Below are positions 17,296-27,054 of a stretch of 64,000 nt of DNA, piece by piece. A model generated the notes under the pieces. It was not told where the DNA came from and made no database searches. It saw only the letters and a list, made by a program, of their open reading frames with translations. How positions within the stretch are numbered: the first letter of the stretch is position 1; each line of letters begins with the position of its first letter. The DNA comes from VAZQ01 sp963721005 (lineage in GTDB: Bacteria; Pseudomonadota; Alphaproteobacteria; Rhizobiales; Xanthobacteraceae): positions 537,880 through 601,879 of the forward strand of contig CAVRHR010000006.1 of the NCBI GenBank assembly GCA_963721005.1. Reading direction: 5' to 3'. A program made the position numbers and the translations under genes.

Positions 17296-19590
17296 TCAGT
17301 CGCCGCGCTCGGGCTCTTCCTCACCCAAGCTTTCGTCTTCGCCCCGGTTGGCCGGCGCTGGCCGCGCGCCCGTTCCGGACGCTGGCGGCGGCACCGCGTG
17401 CATCCAGGGCCGGTTGTAGCCAGGCGGGCGCGCCAGCGTGGTCTCGAAGCCGTCCCCGACCCGGCGCAAGGTCACCGCCCCGCTCTGCCGCCACACCTTA
17501 CGGTCGACCAGCGCGATGTTCCGGCGGGCCGTGCAGCCGGCCGGCGCCTGGCGCTGGCTCACCACCAGCACGGCGCGACCGCAATCCTCCGCAAAGGCTT
17601 CCATGCTGCGCGGGATGGCGACCAGCGCGCCGTCGGCGAGCCGCCCGATGCAGCCGGCTGGATCGCAGGCGATGCCGCGGTCCAATCCCTTGTCCTTCGG
17701 CGTGCGCTGGTCGGCGTCGGCGGCGAGCCATTCGCGCACCGCGAAACTATCGCTGCCGCTCTTGACCACAGCCAAGTGTCCCCCCGCGATGCGCAGCGCC
17801 ACAGCGGAACCATCGGACGCCACCAGCACATCAGGTTGCGGTGTGCGCAGCGCCCATGCGATCGCCACGACCAGCAGGAGCGGACCGGCGAGGCGCAGCG
17901 GTGTGCGCAGCAGGCAGACCAGCAACAGCCCGGCGGTCGCGAGCAACAGCGGCCCGGTGCCGAACGACGGCACCAGCGTGTTGGCGCCCGGCAGGCTCGC
18001 CACCCAGAGCACCACCGCGATCATCCAATCGATGCCCTCGCCCATCAGCTGCCAACAGATGCCGTCGTACCCGAATGGCATCGCCAGCACGCCCAGGATG
18101 CCCATCGGCATCACCAGAGCCGACACCACCGGCATGGCCAGGAGATTGGCCAACAGTCCATAGGGCTGGAACTGATGGAAGTGGTAGGCGATGTAGATCA
18201 TGGTGGCGGAGCCCGGCGAGCAGCGAGGCGAAGATGAGGCCGACGATCTCGCGGATGCCCCAGAGCGCGATGCGGGCGCCGAGCGGCGTGTCGAAGCCCG
18301 CCCGCATGAACGGCAGCCCGTGCTGATAGCCGGCGATCAGGGCGAGCGTGGCGGCAAACGACATCTGGAAGCTCGGACCCACCACCGCTTCAGGCGCCAG
18401 CACAGCACGCCGAGCGCCGCCGCCGTCAGCGTGCGGAAAGTCAGCGCCGGGCGGTCCAGCATGACGCCGATGAGCACGATGGCGATCATGATGTAGGAGC
18501 GCTGGGTGGCGACCGCCGAGCCCGAAAGCAGGAGATAGAAGCTGGTGGCGATGAGCGCCGCGAACGCCGCCCATTTCTTGATCGGGTGCCGGCTGGCGAA
18601 GCCCGGTATCAGGGCCAGCAGCGCCCGCACCACGAAGAACACGATGCCGGCCACTACCGCCATGTGGTAGCCGGAGATCGAGAGCACATGCACCAGGCTC
18701 GATACGATCATGGCATTGTTGACCGGGGTCGAGATCGGGTCGTTGAGGCCGGTGATGACCGCCGAGGCGATCGAGCCCTGGTCGCCCGGCAGCACCGCGC
18801 GAATGCGTTGGTCGATCGCCTTGCGGATGCGGTTGAGGAAGCCAGCATAGGCGAGCCAGGCGCCGCCTTGCTCGGGCGCCGCGAGGGTCTCGATCACGCC
18901 GGAGGAGAGGCCGGAAGCGCCGATGCCCTGGAAATACATGTCGCGGCCGAAATCATAGCCGCCGGGGCGCAGCGGCTCGAGCGGCGGGGTGAGGCGCGCC
19001 TTGAGCTTGATGTAGCTGCCGACCGCCGGCGCCGTGCCCTTGCGCGTGGTCAGCCGCACGCGCTCGAGCTCGCGGGTCTCGTCGGACCTGCCGCCCTCGA
19101 TGCGGGTAACCCGCACCACGATTCGGTCGGAGCGCTCCCGCTCGTCGCGCGCCTCGACGAAGCCCGCGATGCCGATATTGGAGGTGGCGAACTGGAGTAC
19201 CGGATGCTCGATGATCGCGCGCTTGAACGTGCCAGCGGCAAATCCGGCCGTGATGGTGGCGAGGCCGAGCAACAGCGGGAACGCCACCGTACGCCGCCGC
19301 ACCGCAATGGCCGCGGCGCTCGCGGCCGCCAGGGCGGTGCCCGCCGCCCAGGGTGAGGGCTCCTGGTCGGCAGTGAAGTAGAGAATGGTGCCGAGCCCGA
19401 ACGCGATCGCGAGCCAGGGCACCAGCCGGCCCGGCGCGACCTCGGCGAGCGCCCAGCTCCAGGCGCGCTGCGCGAACGCGCGGACGAAATCCTCGAAGCC
19501 GGCCGGCCACCACAACAGCGGACCGCCGCCTGTGGCAAAGCCGGGCCGCCAAGTCGCGGCTCGCGCCCCTACGCTCGACTGCTCACCCAT
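17296..19590 (-). CDS. comEC: ComEC/Rec2-family DNA-uptake channel protein, two frameshifts
   Basis: This polytopic inner-membrane protein belongs to the ComEC family, which moves single-stranded DNA into the cell during transformation. It starts at 19590 (MGEQSSVGARAATWRPGF). The Competence core is clear: HVLSISGYHMAVVAGIVFF, then LSGSAVATQRSYIMIAIVLI. The frame is lost at about 18402 (one base missing before TGCTGGCGCC) and regained as PEAVVGPSFQMSFAATLALI. An extra G at about 18212 restores the original frame at MIYIAYHFHQFQPYGLLANL. The net length is about 764 aa. The C-terminal region contains only a reduced beta-lactamase-like domain. Confidence 0.9.
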
Positions 19591-19759
19591 CGCCCCAACG
19601 CCCCGCGGCGATACTCAGACCGCCGCGATGCTAGCACGGGCTGCGTCCGCGAGGCACGCCCCCGTTGCGCAGCTTTCCACATGCCCGTCGTCGGGGTGCA
19701 GGGGCACGCGTTTGCTTGATGGATGCGGCGCGATTCGGACGGCCGGCCGGCGCGCACCC

Positions 19760-19823
19760 GTAGGGGCGCCCCTTGTGGGCGCCCGCGTTGCAGGCCCAAG
19801 GCGGCCACAACGGCCGCCCCTAC
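19760..19823. repeat. Intergenic palindromic repeat, family 2 copy 2
   Basis: GTAGGGGCGCCCCTTGTGGG starts and GGCCACAACGGCCGCCCCTAC ends (read 19803-19823) a palindromic unit matching 17019-17094. It lies in the 484-base gene-free stretch 19591-20074 between comEC and glnS, where I see no other element except low-complexity GC-rich sequence. Confidence 0.7.
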
Positions 19824-20074
19824 GCCATCCGCGCCATTGTTCCGGTGGACTGCACCCCTGTGGTGAGACCGGGAAATAAGGGACTGGTGCCGTGCCGCTT
19901 CTCTCACGAGGCCCTTGGGGGACGCTGGGAGCCACAGTGCCCGCATTTTGGCCGAACGAACTCCCTTTTCATGAATGAAAACAATGGTGCGACGAATCAC
20001 TTGCAGTTGGTGGTGATGAGCGCCGCCCCGGCCGGGCGCACCCGTCCGCGATCAGCCGGTCGGAGCGAAGCGGC

Positions 20075-21763
20075 TCAGCCGCCGGCCCCACCGCTCACCT
20101 TGGCCCAGGTGTCGCGCAGCCCGACGGTGCGGTTGAACACCAGCCGTCCGGGCGCGGAGTCCGGGTCGCGGGTGAAATAGCCCTGCCGCTCGAACTGCAC
20201 CGGCTCGGCGGCGTTGGCCGCCGCCAGCGCCGGCTCGAGGCGGCAGTCGCTCAGCACCTCAAGCGAACCGGGGTTGAGATCGGCCGCGAAGTCGGCCGCA
20301 TTGGGATCGGGGCGCGAGAACAGCTGGTTGTAGAGGCGCACTTCCGCCGGCACGGCGTCGGCGGCCGCCACCCAATGCAGGGTGGCCTTCACCTTGCGCC
20401 CGTCCGGCGCATTGCCGCCGCGGGTCGCCGGGTCGTAGGTGCAGCGAAGCTCGACCACCTCGCCGGCCGCGTTTTTGATCACCTCGCGGCAGGTGATGAA
20501 ATAGGCGTAGCGCAGCCGCACCTCGGACCCGGGCGAAAGCCGGTAGAATTTCTTGGGCGGCACCTCCATGAAGTCGTCGTGCTCCACATAGAGCTCGCGG
20601 CCGAAGCGGATGCGGCGCACGCCGGCATCGGGATTCTCCGGGCTGTTGACCGCCTCGAGCTCCTCGCCCGGCCCTTCGGGATAATTCTCGATCACCACCT
20701 TGAGCGGCCGCAGCACCGCCATGCGCCGCAGCGCCGACTTGTTGAGGACCTCGCGCACCGAATATTCGAACATGCCGACGTCGACCACGCTGTTGGCCTT
20801 GGCGACCCCGATGCGGCGCACGAAATCGCGGACCGCGGCCGCCGGCACCCCGCGCCGGCGCAGCCCCGCGAGCGTCGGCATCCGGGGATCGTCCCAGCCT
20901 TTGACGTGCTGGGCGCGCACCAGGGCGGTGAGGACCCGCTTCGAGAGCACCGTATAGGCGATGTTGAGCCGCGCGAACTCGTACTGCCGGGGCCGGGAGG
21001 GCACCGGCAGATGATCGAGAAACCAGTCGTAAAGCGGCCGATGGTCCTCGAACTCGAGCGTGCACAGCGAGTGGGTGATGCCCTCGATGGCGTCGGACTG
21101 ACCGTGGGCGAAGTCGTAGCTCGGGTAGATGCTCCACTTCGTGCCGGTGCGCGGATGGTGGGCGTGCAGGATGCGGTAGAGGACCGGGTCGCGAAGATTG
21201 ATGTTGCCGGACGCCATGTCGATCCTGGCCCGCAGCACCCGCGCTCCGTCCGGGAACTCGCCCGCGCGCATGCGGCGGAACAGATCGAGGCTCTCCTCGA
21301 CGGTGCGGTTGCGGAACGGGCTGTCCTGCCCGGGCTCGGTCAGGGTGCCGCGGCGCGAGCGCATCTCGTCCTGCGACTGGTCGTCCACATAGGCGAGGCC
21401 CGCGCCGATGAGATGCTCGGCCCAGGCATAGAGCTGCTCGAAATAGTCCGAGGCGTGGAACAGATTGTCGCCCCAATCGAAGCCGAGCCAGCGCACGTCG
21501 GCCTTGATGGCGTCGATATATTCCTGCTCCTCCTTGGTCGGGTTGGTGTCGTCGAAGCGCAGATGGCAGCGGCCGCCGAACTCCTGGGCCACACCGAAGT
21601 TGAGACAGATGGACTTGGCATGGCCGATATGGAGATAGCCGTTGGGCTCGGGCGGAAAGCGCGTGACGACGCCGGTACGGCGCTTGGATTCGAGATCCGC
21701 GGCGATGATGTCGCGGATGAAATCGCGTCCCGCCTCCGCGACCGGTGCTGCGCCTGCCGTCAT
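20075..21763 (-). CDS. glnS: Glutaminyl-tRNA synthetase
   Basis: GlnRS charges tRNA-Gln directly with glutamine. The 562-aa reading starts at MTAGAAPVAEAGRDFIRDII (21763); upstream in-frame sequence is not protein-like. The class I signature FPPEPNGYLHIGHAKSICLN (HIGH) and the KMSKS-equivalent VLSKRVL are present, with HLRFDDTNPTKEEQEYIDAI between. The C-terminal anticodon-binding beta-barrels (FYRLSPGSEVRLRYAYFITC and RVLF/LVFNRTVGLRDTWAK) identify GlnRS rather than GluRS. The gene is divergent from gltX; the 259-base gap is GC-rich and includes a tandem GGCGGCGAAC/GGCGGCGAAG motif. Confidence 0.95.
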   Translation of the reverse strand: MTAGAAPVAEAGRDFIRDIIAADLESKRRTGVVTRFPPEPNGYLHIGHAKSICLNFGVAQEFGGRCHLRFDDTNPTKEEQEYIDAIKADVRWLGFDWGDNLFHASDYFEQLYAWAEHLIGAGLAYVDDQSQDEMRSRRGTLTEPGQDSPFRNRTVEESLDLFRRMRAGEFPDGARVLRARIDMASGNINLRDPVLYRILHAHHPRTGTKWSIYPSYDFAHGQSDAIEGITHSLCTLEFEDHRPLYDWFLDHLPVPSRPRQYEFARLNIAYTVLSKRVLTALVRAQHVKGWDDPRMPTLAGLRRRGVPAAAVRDFVRRIGVAKANSVVDVGMFEYSVREVLNKSALRRMAVLRPLKVVIENYPEGPGEELEAVNSPENPDAGVRRIRFGRELYVEHDDFMEVPPKKFYRLSPGSEVRLRYAYFITCREVIKNAAGEVVELRCTYDPATRGGNAPDGRKVKATLHWVAAADAVPAEVRLYNQLFSRPDPNAADFAADLNPGSLEVLSDCRLEPALAAANAAEPVQFERQGYFTRDPDSAPGRLVFNRTVGLRDTWAKVSGGAGG

Positions 21764-22022
21764 GCTCTCGAGCCCTTCTGGCGCCGCGATTCCCGCGCCG
21801 CCCCTGTGGACGCCTATGTGCCAAATCCCCGTGCGGGCGCCAAGATGCCTGCCGGCTTGAGATCGGGTGCCGCCCGCCCGGGTGCAATGTGAATTGTCGT
21901 GACAACTTCTCCGGGACCTATGGTACACGGCTCGCGGCATCGGCCGGCCCATCCCGGGGCGGCGAACCGCCCCCGGGCGGCGAAGAGCCGCCGGGCGGCA
22001 GCATGAACCACACGTGGGCAAC

Positions 22023-23447
22023 ATGAGCGAGAACGTCGTCACCCGCTTTGCGCCCTCGCCCACGGGGTTTCTCCACATCGGGGGAGCCCGGACGGCGCTG
22101 TTCAGCTGGCTCTATGCGCGCGGCCGGGGCGGCAAGATGCTGCTGCGGATCGAGGACACCGACCGCGAGCGATCCACCCAGGCGGCGATCGACGCCATCC
22201 TGGACGGCCTCTCCTGGCTCGGAATCGAATGGGACGGTGATACGGTCTATCAATTCGCCCGCTCGGCCCGCCATCGCGAGATCGTCGATCAGCTCATGGC
22301 CGCCGGCCGTGCCTATCCGTGCTACGCGGCCCCCGCGGAGCTCGTGCAGATGCGCGAGGCCGCCCGCAGCAACGGCAGCTCCAGGGTCTATGACGGCCGC
22401 TGGCGCGATCGCAGCCCGCAGGACGCCCCGCTCGGCGTCAAGCCGGTGATCCGCTTCAAGGCGCCGGCCGCCGGCGAGACCGTGATCGAGGACCAGGTCC
22501 AGGGCCGCGTGGTCTGGCAGAACGAGAACCTGGACGATCTCGTGCTGCTGCGCTCCGACGGCACCCCGACCTACATGCTGGCGGTCGTGGTCGACGATCA
22601 CGACATGGGCATCACCCACATCATTCGCGGCGACGACCATCTCACCAATGCGGCGCGCCAGAAGCAGATCTACGACGCGCTCGGCTGGAGCGTGCCGGTG
22701 ATGGCGCATATTCCGCTGATCCTCGGACCCGACGGCTCCAAGCTCTCCAAGCGCCATGGCGCGCTCGGCGTCGATGCCTATCGGGCCCTGGGCTATCTGC
22801 CCGTCGCCATGCGCAACTACCTGATCCGCCTGGGCTGGGCCCATGGCGACCAGGAGATCTTCTCGACCGACGAGATGATCGCCGCGTTCGACCTGCCGCA
22901 GATCGGACGCTCGCCGGCGCGCTTCGACTTCGCCAAGCTGGAGAGCATCAACGGCCACTACATGCGCGAGACCCCCGATGCCGATCTGCTCGCTGAGATC
23001 GAGCGGGTGCTGCCGCACATCGCGGGCGGCGCCGAGCTCGCCGCCAAGCTGACCCCGGAGCTGCGGGCAAAGCTCATCGCCGCCATGCCGGGGCTCAAGG
23101 AGCGGGCCAAGACCCTCATCGAGCTCATCGACGGCGCGCGCTTCCTCACCGGCGGCCGGCCGATCGCGCTCGACGACAAGGCGGCTGCCCTCCTCTCCCC
23201 CGACGCGCGGACCATGCTGGGCGAGATCGTGACGGAGCTCGAAGGGGTCGAGCCCTGGACTGCCGGCGACGCGGAGCAGGCGTTGCGGACCTTTGCCGAG
23301 CGCCGGGGCGCCAAACTCGGCAGCGTGGCGCAGCCGTTGCGGGCGGCGCTGACCGGACGGACCACCTCGCCGGGCATTTTCGACGTGCTGGCGGTGCTCG
23401 GAAAATCCGAGAGCCTGGCGCGGCTGCGCGATCAAATCCCCGGCTGA
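22023..23447 (+). CDS. gltX: Glutamyl-tRNA synthetase
   Basis: GluRS charges tRNA-Glu (and in many bacteria tRNA-Gln). The product is 474 aa from ATG 22023 (MSENVVTRFAPSPTGFLHIG); an in-frame ATG nine bases upstream is the alternative. It has the HIGH-type motif PTGFLHIGGARTALFSWLY, the LRIEDTDRERS region and the KMSKS motif GSKLSKRHGALG. The alpha-helical anticodon domain makes up the C-terminal third. It is followed 187 bases later by gltA. Confidence 0.97.
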   Translation: MSENVVTRFAPSPTGFLHIGGARTALFSWLYARGRGGKMLLRIEDTDRERSTQAAIDAILDGLSWLGIEWDGDTVYQFARSARHREIVDQLMAAGRAYPCYAAPAELVQMREAARSNGSSRVYDGRWRDRSPQDAPLGVKPVIRFKAPAAGETVIEDQVQGRVVWQNENLDDLVLLRSDGTPTYMLAVVVDDHDMGITHIIRGDDHLTNAARQKQIYDALGWSVPVMAHIPLILGPDGSKLSKRHGALGVDAYRALGYLPVAMRNYLIRLGWAHGDQEIFSTDEMIAAFDLPQIGRSPARFDFAKLESINGHYMRETPDADLLAEIERVLPHIAGGAELAAKLTPELRAKLIAAMPGLKERAKTLIELIDGARFLTGGRPIALDDKAAALLSPDARTMLGEIVTELEGVEPWTAGDAEQALRTFAERRGAKLGSVAQPLRAALTGRTTSPGIFDVLAVLGKSESLARLRDQIPG

Positions 23448-23634
23448 GGCGGCTGGACCGGCCTCCGGTTTCCCTCGGCTCGGTGGCTCCGCGGCGCGCC
23501 ATCTTGCAGTGCACACTCGAATGGGCTACGCAACCAAGCTGGGCCGCTGCGGCGGGCTTGCCGGATCTCCTGCGCAGCCATCGCTTGGCCGCGCCCCATC
23601 CGGTCCGTCAGCGACGCAACTCGAGGGCACAGCC

Positions 23635-24945
23635 ATGGATGCGAAGACCGGCTCCAATACCAAAAGCGCCAAGCTTACGCTCGACGACAAGGATTATTCG
23701 TTCAAGCTCTACGAGGGCACCATCGGGCCATCGGTGATGGACATCGGCAAGCTCTACGCCCAGGCCGGTATCTTCACCTACGATCCGGGCTACACCTCGA
23801 CCGGAAGTTGCGAATCCAAGATCACCTATATCGACGGCGACGAAGGCGTCCTGCTCTATCGCGGCTATCCGATCGAGCAGCTGGCCGAGCACGGCGACTT
23901 CCTGGAGACCTGCTATCTCCTGCTCTATGGCGAGCTGCCCACCCCTTCGCAGAAGGTCGACTTCGACAACCGCGTGACCCATCACACGATGGTGCACGAG
24001 CAGATGAGCCGGTTCTTCCAGGGCTTCCGGCGCGACGCCCATCCGATGGCGGTGATGACCGGTTGCGTGGGCGCGCTCTCTGCCTTTTATCACGACTCCA
24101 CCGACATCTCCGATCCGCACCAGCGGATGGTGGCTTCGCTGCGCATGATCGCCAAGATGCCGACGCTCGCCGCCATGGCCTACAAATACTCGGTCGGCCA
24201 GCCGTTCGTCTACCCGAAGAACGAGCTCGATTACGCCTCCAATTTCCTGCGCATGTGCTACGCGGTGCCGTGCGAGGAGTACAAGATCAACGGTGTGCTG
24301 GCGCGCGCCATGGACCGGATCTTCATCCTGCACGCCGACCACGAGCAGAACGCTTCGACCTCGACGGTGCGGCTCGCCGGCTCCTCCGGCGCCAACCCGT
24401 TCGCCTGCATCGCCGCCGGTTGCGCCTGCCTCTGGGGGCCGGCGCATGGCGGCGCCAACGAAGCCGCGCTCAACATGCTGCGCGAGATCGGAACGCCCGA
24501 GCGCATTCCCGAATATGTGCGGCGCGCCAAGGACAAGAACGATTCGTTCCGGCTGATGGGCTTCGGCCACCGGGTCTACAAGAACTATGATCCGCGCGCC
24601 AAGATCATGCAGAAGACCTGCCACGAGGTGCTGGCCGAGCTCGGCATCAAGGACGATCCGCTGCTCGATGTGGCGCTGGAGCTCGAGCGCATCGCCTTGC
24701 ACGACGAATATTTCATCGAAAAGAAGCTCTATCCGAACATCGACTTCTATTCGGGCATCACGCTGAAAGCGATGGGATTCCCGACCACCATGTTCACGGT
24801 GCTGTTCGCGGTCGCCCGCACGGTCGGCTGGATCGCGCAGTGGAAGGAGATGATCGAGGATCCGGACCAGAAGATCGGCCGTCCGCGCCAGCTCTATACC
24901 GGGGCGGTGCGGCGCGACTACACCCCGATCTCGCGGCGCAAGTAG
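23635..24945 (+). CDS. gltA: Citrate synthase (type II)
   Basis: Citrate synthase condenses oxaloacetate and acetyl-CoA. It is 436 aa from ATG 23635 (MDAKTGSNTKSAKLTLDDKD); an upstream open stretch lacks conserved sequence. Catalytic residues lie in LHADHEQNASTS (His), GPAHGGANEA (His) and PNIDFYSGI (Asp), with the substrate-binding GFGHRVYKNYDPRA. The ISRRK C-terminus is typical of alphaproteobacterial hexameric forms. It is convergent with lpxB, whose stop is 17 bases away. Confidence 0.98.
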   Translation: MDAKTGSNTKSAKLTLDDKDYSFKLYEGTIGPSVMDIGKLYAQAGIFTYDPGYTSTGSCESKITYIDGDEGVLLYRGYPIEQLAEHGDFLETCYLLLYGELPTPSQKVDFDNRVTHHTMVHEQMSRFFQGFRRDAHPMAVMTGCVGALSAFYHDSTDISDPHQRMVASLRMIAKMPTLAAMAYKYSVGQPFVYPKNELDYASNFLRMCYAVPCEEYKINGVLARAMDRIFILHADHEQNASTSTVRLAGSSGANPFACIAAGCACLWGPAHGGANEAALNMLREIGTPERIPEYVRRAKDKNDSFRLMGFGHRVYKNYDPRAKIMQKTCHEVLAELGIKDDPLLDVALELERIALHDEYFIEKKLYPNIDFYSGITLKAMGFPTTMFTVLFAVARTVGWIAQWKEMIEDPDQKIGRPRQLYTGAVRRDYTPISRRK

Positions 24946-24961
24946 TCGGACGGCGCTTCCC

Positions 24962-26164
24962 TTACCGGCTTTCCCCCGTCTCGGTGCGCCGGCGCGCGAG
25001 GCCGAGCACGATGTCGGCGGCGCGACTGCTCGGCGACACGGTGTTGCCGCCCCCCATCACCGTATCGAGCCGCCCGAAGGCCTCGATCTGCCGGCGCCGC
25101 TGCGGGCTGTCGGACAGAAGCGGTGCCAGCGCGGCACCGAGCTTTTGCGGCGTGCAGTCGCGCTGCAGGAATTCCGGCACCACGTTCTCCTCCAGGATCA
25201 GGTTGGGGAGGATCGCTGAGGGCACCTGGATGGCGATGCGCGCCACCACCTCCTCAATCGACGAGACCTTGTAGGCCGTCACCATGGGGACGCCAGCGAG
25301 CGCAAGCTCGAGCGTGACGGTGCCGGATTTGGCAAGGGCCGCCCGGGCCACACGGAATGCCGCCTGCTTGTCGTCGGGATCGACCACGATGCGCGGCCGC
25401 CGCGGCCAGCTGGCGGTCGCGGCCGCGATCCGCTCGCGCAGGTGCGGGAGCGTGGGCAGCACGAGCTCGGGCGGCTGAAGTCCGGTTTCGAGCCGCGCCA
25501 AGGCCTGGCCGAAGATCGCCAGGAGCCGCCGGATTTCTCCGCTGCGGCTGCCCGGCAGGACCAGCACCACCGGCGGATCGGCGAGCCGGCGGCGGGCTTC
25601 TTCCGCGCTCGGCCGCAGCTGCTCGAGCCGCTCCAGGAGCGGATGGCCCACATAGGTGCAAGGTGGCCCGCTTAGCCGCGCATGCGCCCGTGGCTCAAAC
25701 GGCAGCAGCGCCAGCACATGGTCGACATAGCCCCGCATGGCGCGGGCGCGGCCGGGCCGCCAGGCCCAGACCGAGGGCGACACGTAATCGAGGATCGGAA
25801 TCGCGGGCGCCGCCGCGCGCACGCGCCGCGCCACCCGGTGAGTGAAATCCGGGCTGTCGATGATGACCAGCGCGTCGGGCTGCGCCGCCACCACCAGCGC
25901 CGCGGTCTCGCGAATACGCCGCAGGATGAGCGGCAGCCGCCGCGGGATCGCGGCAAAGCCGATGATCGCCAGCTCCTCGATGGGAAATGGGCTTATGAGC
26001 CCCTCCGCCGCCATCTCGCGCCCGCCGACGCCGGCGAAACGCACCCGGCCGCCGGAGCGCGCCTTGAGCGCCCGCATCAAGGGTGCGCCCAGCTGGTCGC
26101 CGGATTCCTCGCCCGCGACCAGGACGATGGCGAGCTCGCGATCGCGCCCTGGACCTGGGCGCAT
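24962..26164 (-). CDS. lpxB: Lipid-A-disaccharide synthase
   Basis: LpxB joins lipid X and UDP-2,3-diacylglucosamine into the lipid A disaccharide at the inner membrane. It is 400 aa from ATG 26164, which overlaps the lpxI stop by one base (TGATG). The N-terminal LVAGEESGDQLGAPLMRALK and the central VSPSVWAWRPGRARAM and LPFEP motifs are diagnostic. It is the last gene of the minus-strand lipid A/outer-membrane block. Confidence 0.97.
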   Translation of the reverse strand: MRPGPGRDRELAIVLVAGEESGDQLGAPLMRALKARSGGRVRFAGVGGREMAAEGLISPFPIEELAIIGFAAIPRRLPLILRRIRETAALVVAAQPDALVIIDSPDFTHRVARRVRAAAPAIPILDYVSPSVWAWRPGRARAMRGYVDHVLALLPFEPRAHARLSGPPCTYVGHPLLERLEQLRPSAEEARRRLADPPVVLVLPGSRSGEIRRLLAIFGQALARLETGLQPPELVLPTLPHLRERIAAATASWPRRPRIVVDPDDKQAAFRVARAALAKSGTVTLELALAGVPMVTAYKVSSIEEVVARIAIQVPSAILPNLILEENVVPEFLQRDCTPQKLGAALAPLLSDSPQRRRQIEAFGRLDTVMGGGNTVSPSSRAADIVLGLARRRTETGESR

Positions 26165-27054
26165 CACTCGGCCTGCCGTCTCGGCGCGACGGGTTCCGGC
26201 CGCATACCGACAACGAACACGCGCGCGCGATCGGCCGCCGTCGCCACCAGTGCGGGCTCTGCCATGATGACCTCGCCGGCCATGACCGCGATGCCGGCGA
26301 GCCCGGCGCGCGCCGCGCCTGCGATGGTCTGCGGCCCGATGGTGGGCAGATCGATCCGACGGTCCTGGCCGGGCTTGGGGGCTTTGACCAGCACGCCGCC
26401 GGGGGTGCGAATGCGCCCTTTGCGGCGCAGCTCCGCCACCTGGGCCAGCATCTCGTCGGTGCCCTCCGCGGCCTCCACCGCCAGAACGTGACCGCCGGCG
26501 ACGATCGTGCCCTGACCCACGTCGAAGGGGCCGATGGCGCGCAGTAGCGCGAGCCCGAGCGCGATGTCGACCCGGTGGCTTTCGCTCGGCTGGAAGCGGC
26601 CGATCACGCCTTCCGGCATCAGGATCTCCGGCGCGATCTCGTGCGCCCCGACAGGCCGAAATCCGAGCTCCTCGAAAACCTTCATGATGCCCGACATAAG
26701 GTGGTCGTCGCCGCCGCGGAACATGCGGATGACCCGCGGCATCATGCGCATGGTGGCCAGATCTGGCCAGATCTGCCAGAGCGAGGGTCGAACGGTCGAT
26801 CCGATAAAGACCACATCGCGGCAGCCCGCTTGCCGGGCGATACGGCAAAAGCCGCCCAGCTGGCCGAACCTCACCCAATGATGCGGATAGGATTCGATCC
26901 GAGCCGGATCGGCAAAGCCGCGGAGCGGAAACAGAACCACGCTTCGGCCCTGTCGGCGGGCCGCCTCGGCGACCGCATAGGGCAGGTTTCCGGCCCCGCA
27001 GACGATGGCGAGCGGCGCGTCGCTCTGCGGCTCACCCGACATGCCGTCACTCAT
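26164..27054 (-). CDS. lpxI: UDP-2,3-diacylglucosamine pyrophosphatase LpxI
   Basis: LpxI hydrolyses UDP-2,3-diacylglucosamine to lipid X and replaces LpxH in alphaproteobacteria. It is 296 aa; ATG 27054 overlaps the lpxA stop by eight bases, while ATG 27042 avoids overlap. The DUF1009-type features LAIVCGAGNLPYAVAEAARR, GSTVRPSLWQIWPDLATMRM, GGDDHLMSG and DLPTIGPQTI are all present. Confidence 0.96.
   Translation of the reverse strand: MSDGMSGEPQSDAPLAIVCGAGNLPYAVAEAARRQGRSVVLFPLRGFADPARIESYPHHWVRFGQLGGFCRIARQAGCRDVVFIGSTVRPSLWQIWPDLATMRMMPRVIRMFRGGDDHLMSGIMKVFEELGFRPVGAHEIAPEILMPEGVIGRFQPSESHRVDIALGLALLRAIGPFDVGQGTIVAGGHVLAVEAAEGTDEMLAQVAELRRKGRIRTPGGVLVKAPKPGQDRRIDLPTIGPQTIAGAARAGLAGIAVMAGEVIMAEPALVATAADRARVFVVGMRPEPVAPRRQAE

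Noticed and set aside
19591..20074. Possible genes in the comEC-glnS gap
   Set aside because: Open frames there have no start signals, no hydrophobic or domain pattern, and run through the palindromic repeat.
24962..26878. Long lpxB with a 238-aa N-terminal extension
   Set aside because: The extension is a frame shadow of lpxI; the ATG overlapping the lpxI stop gives the exact family length.
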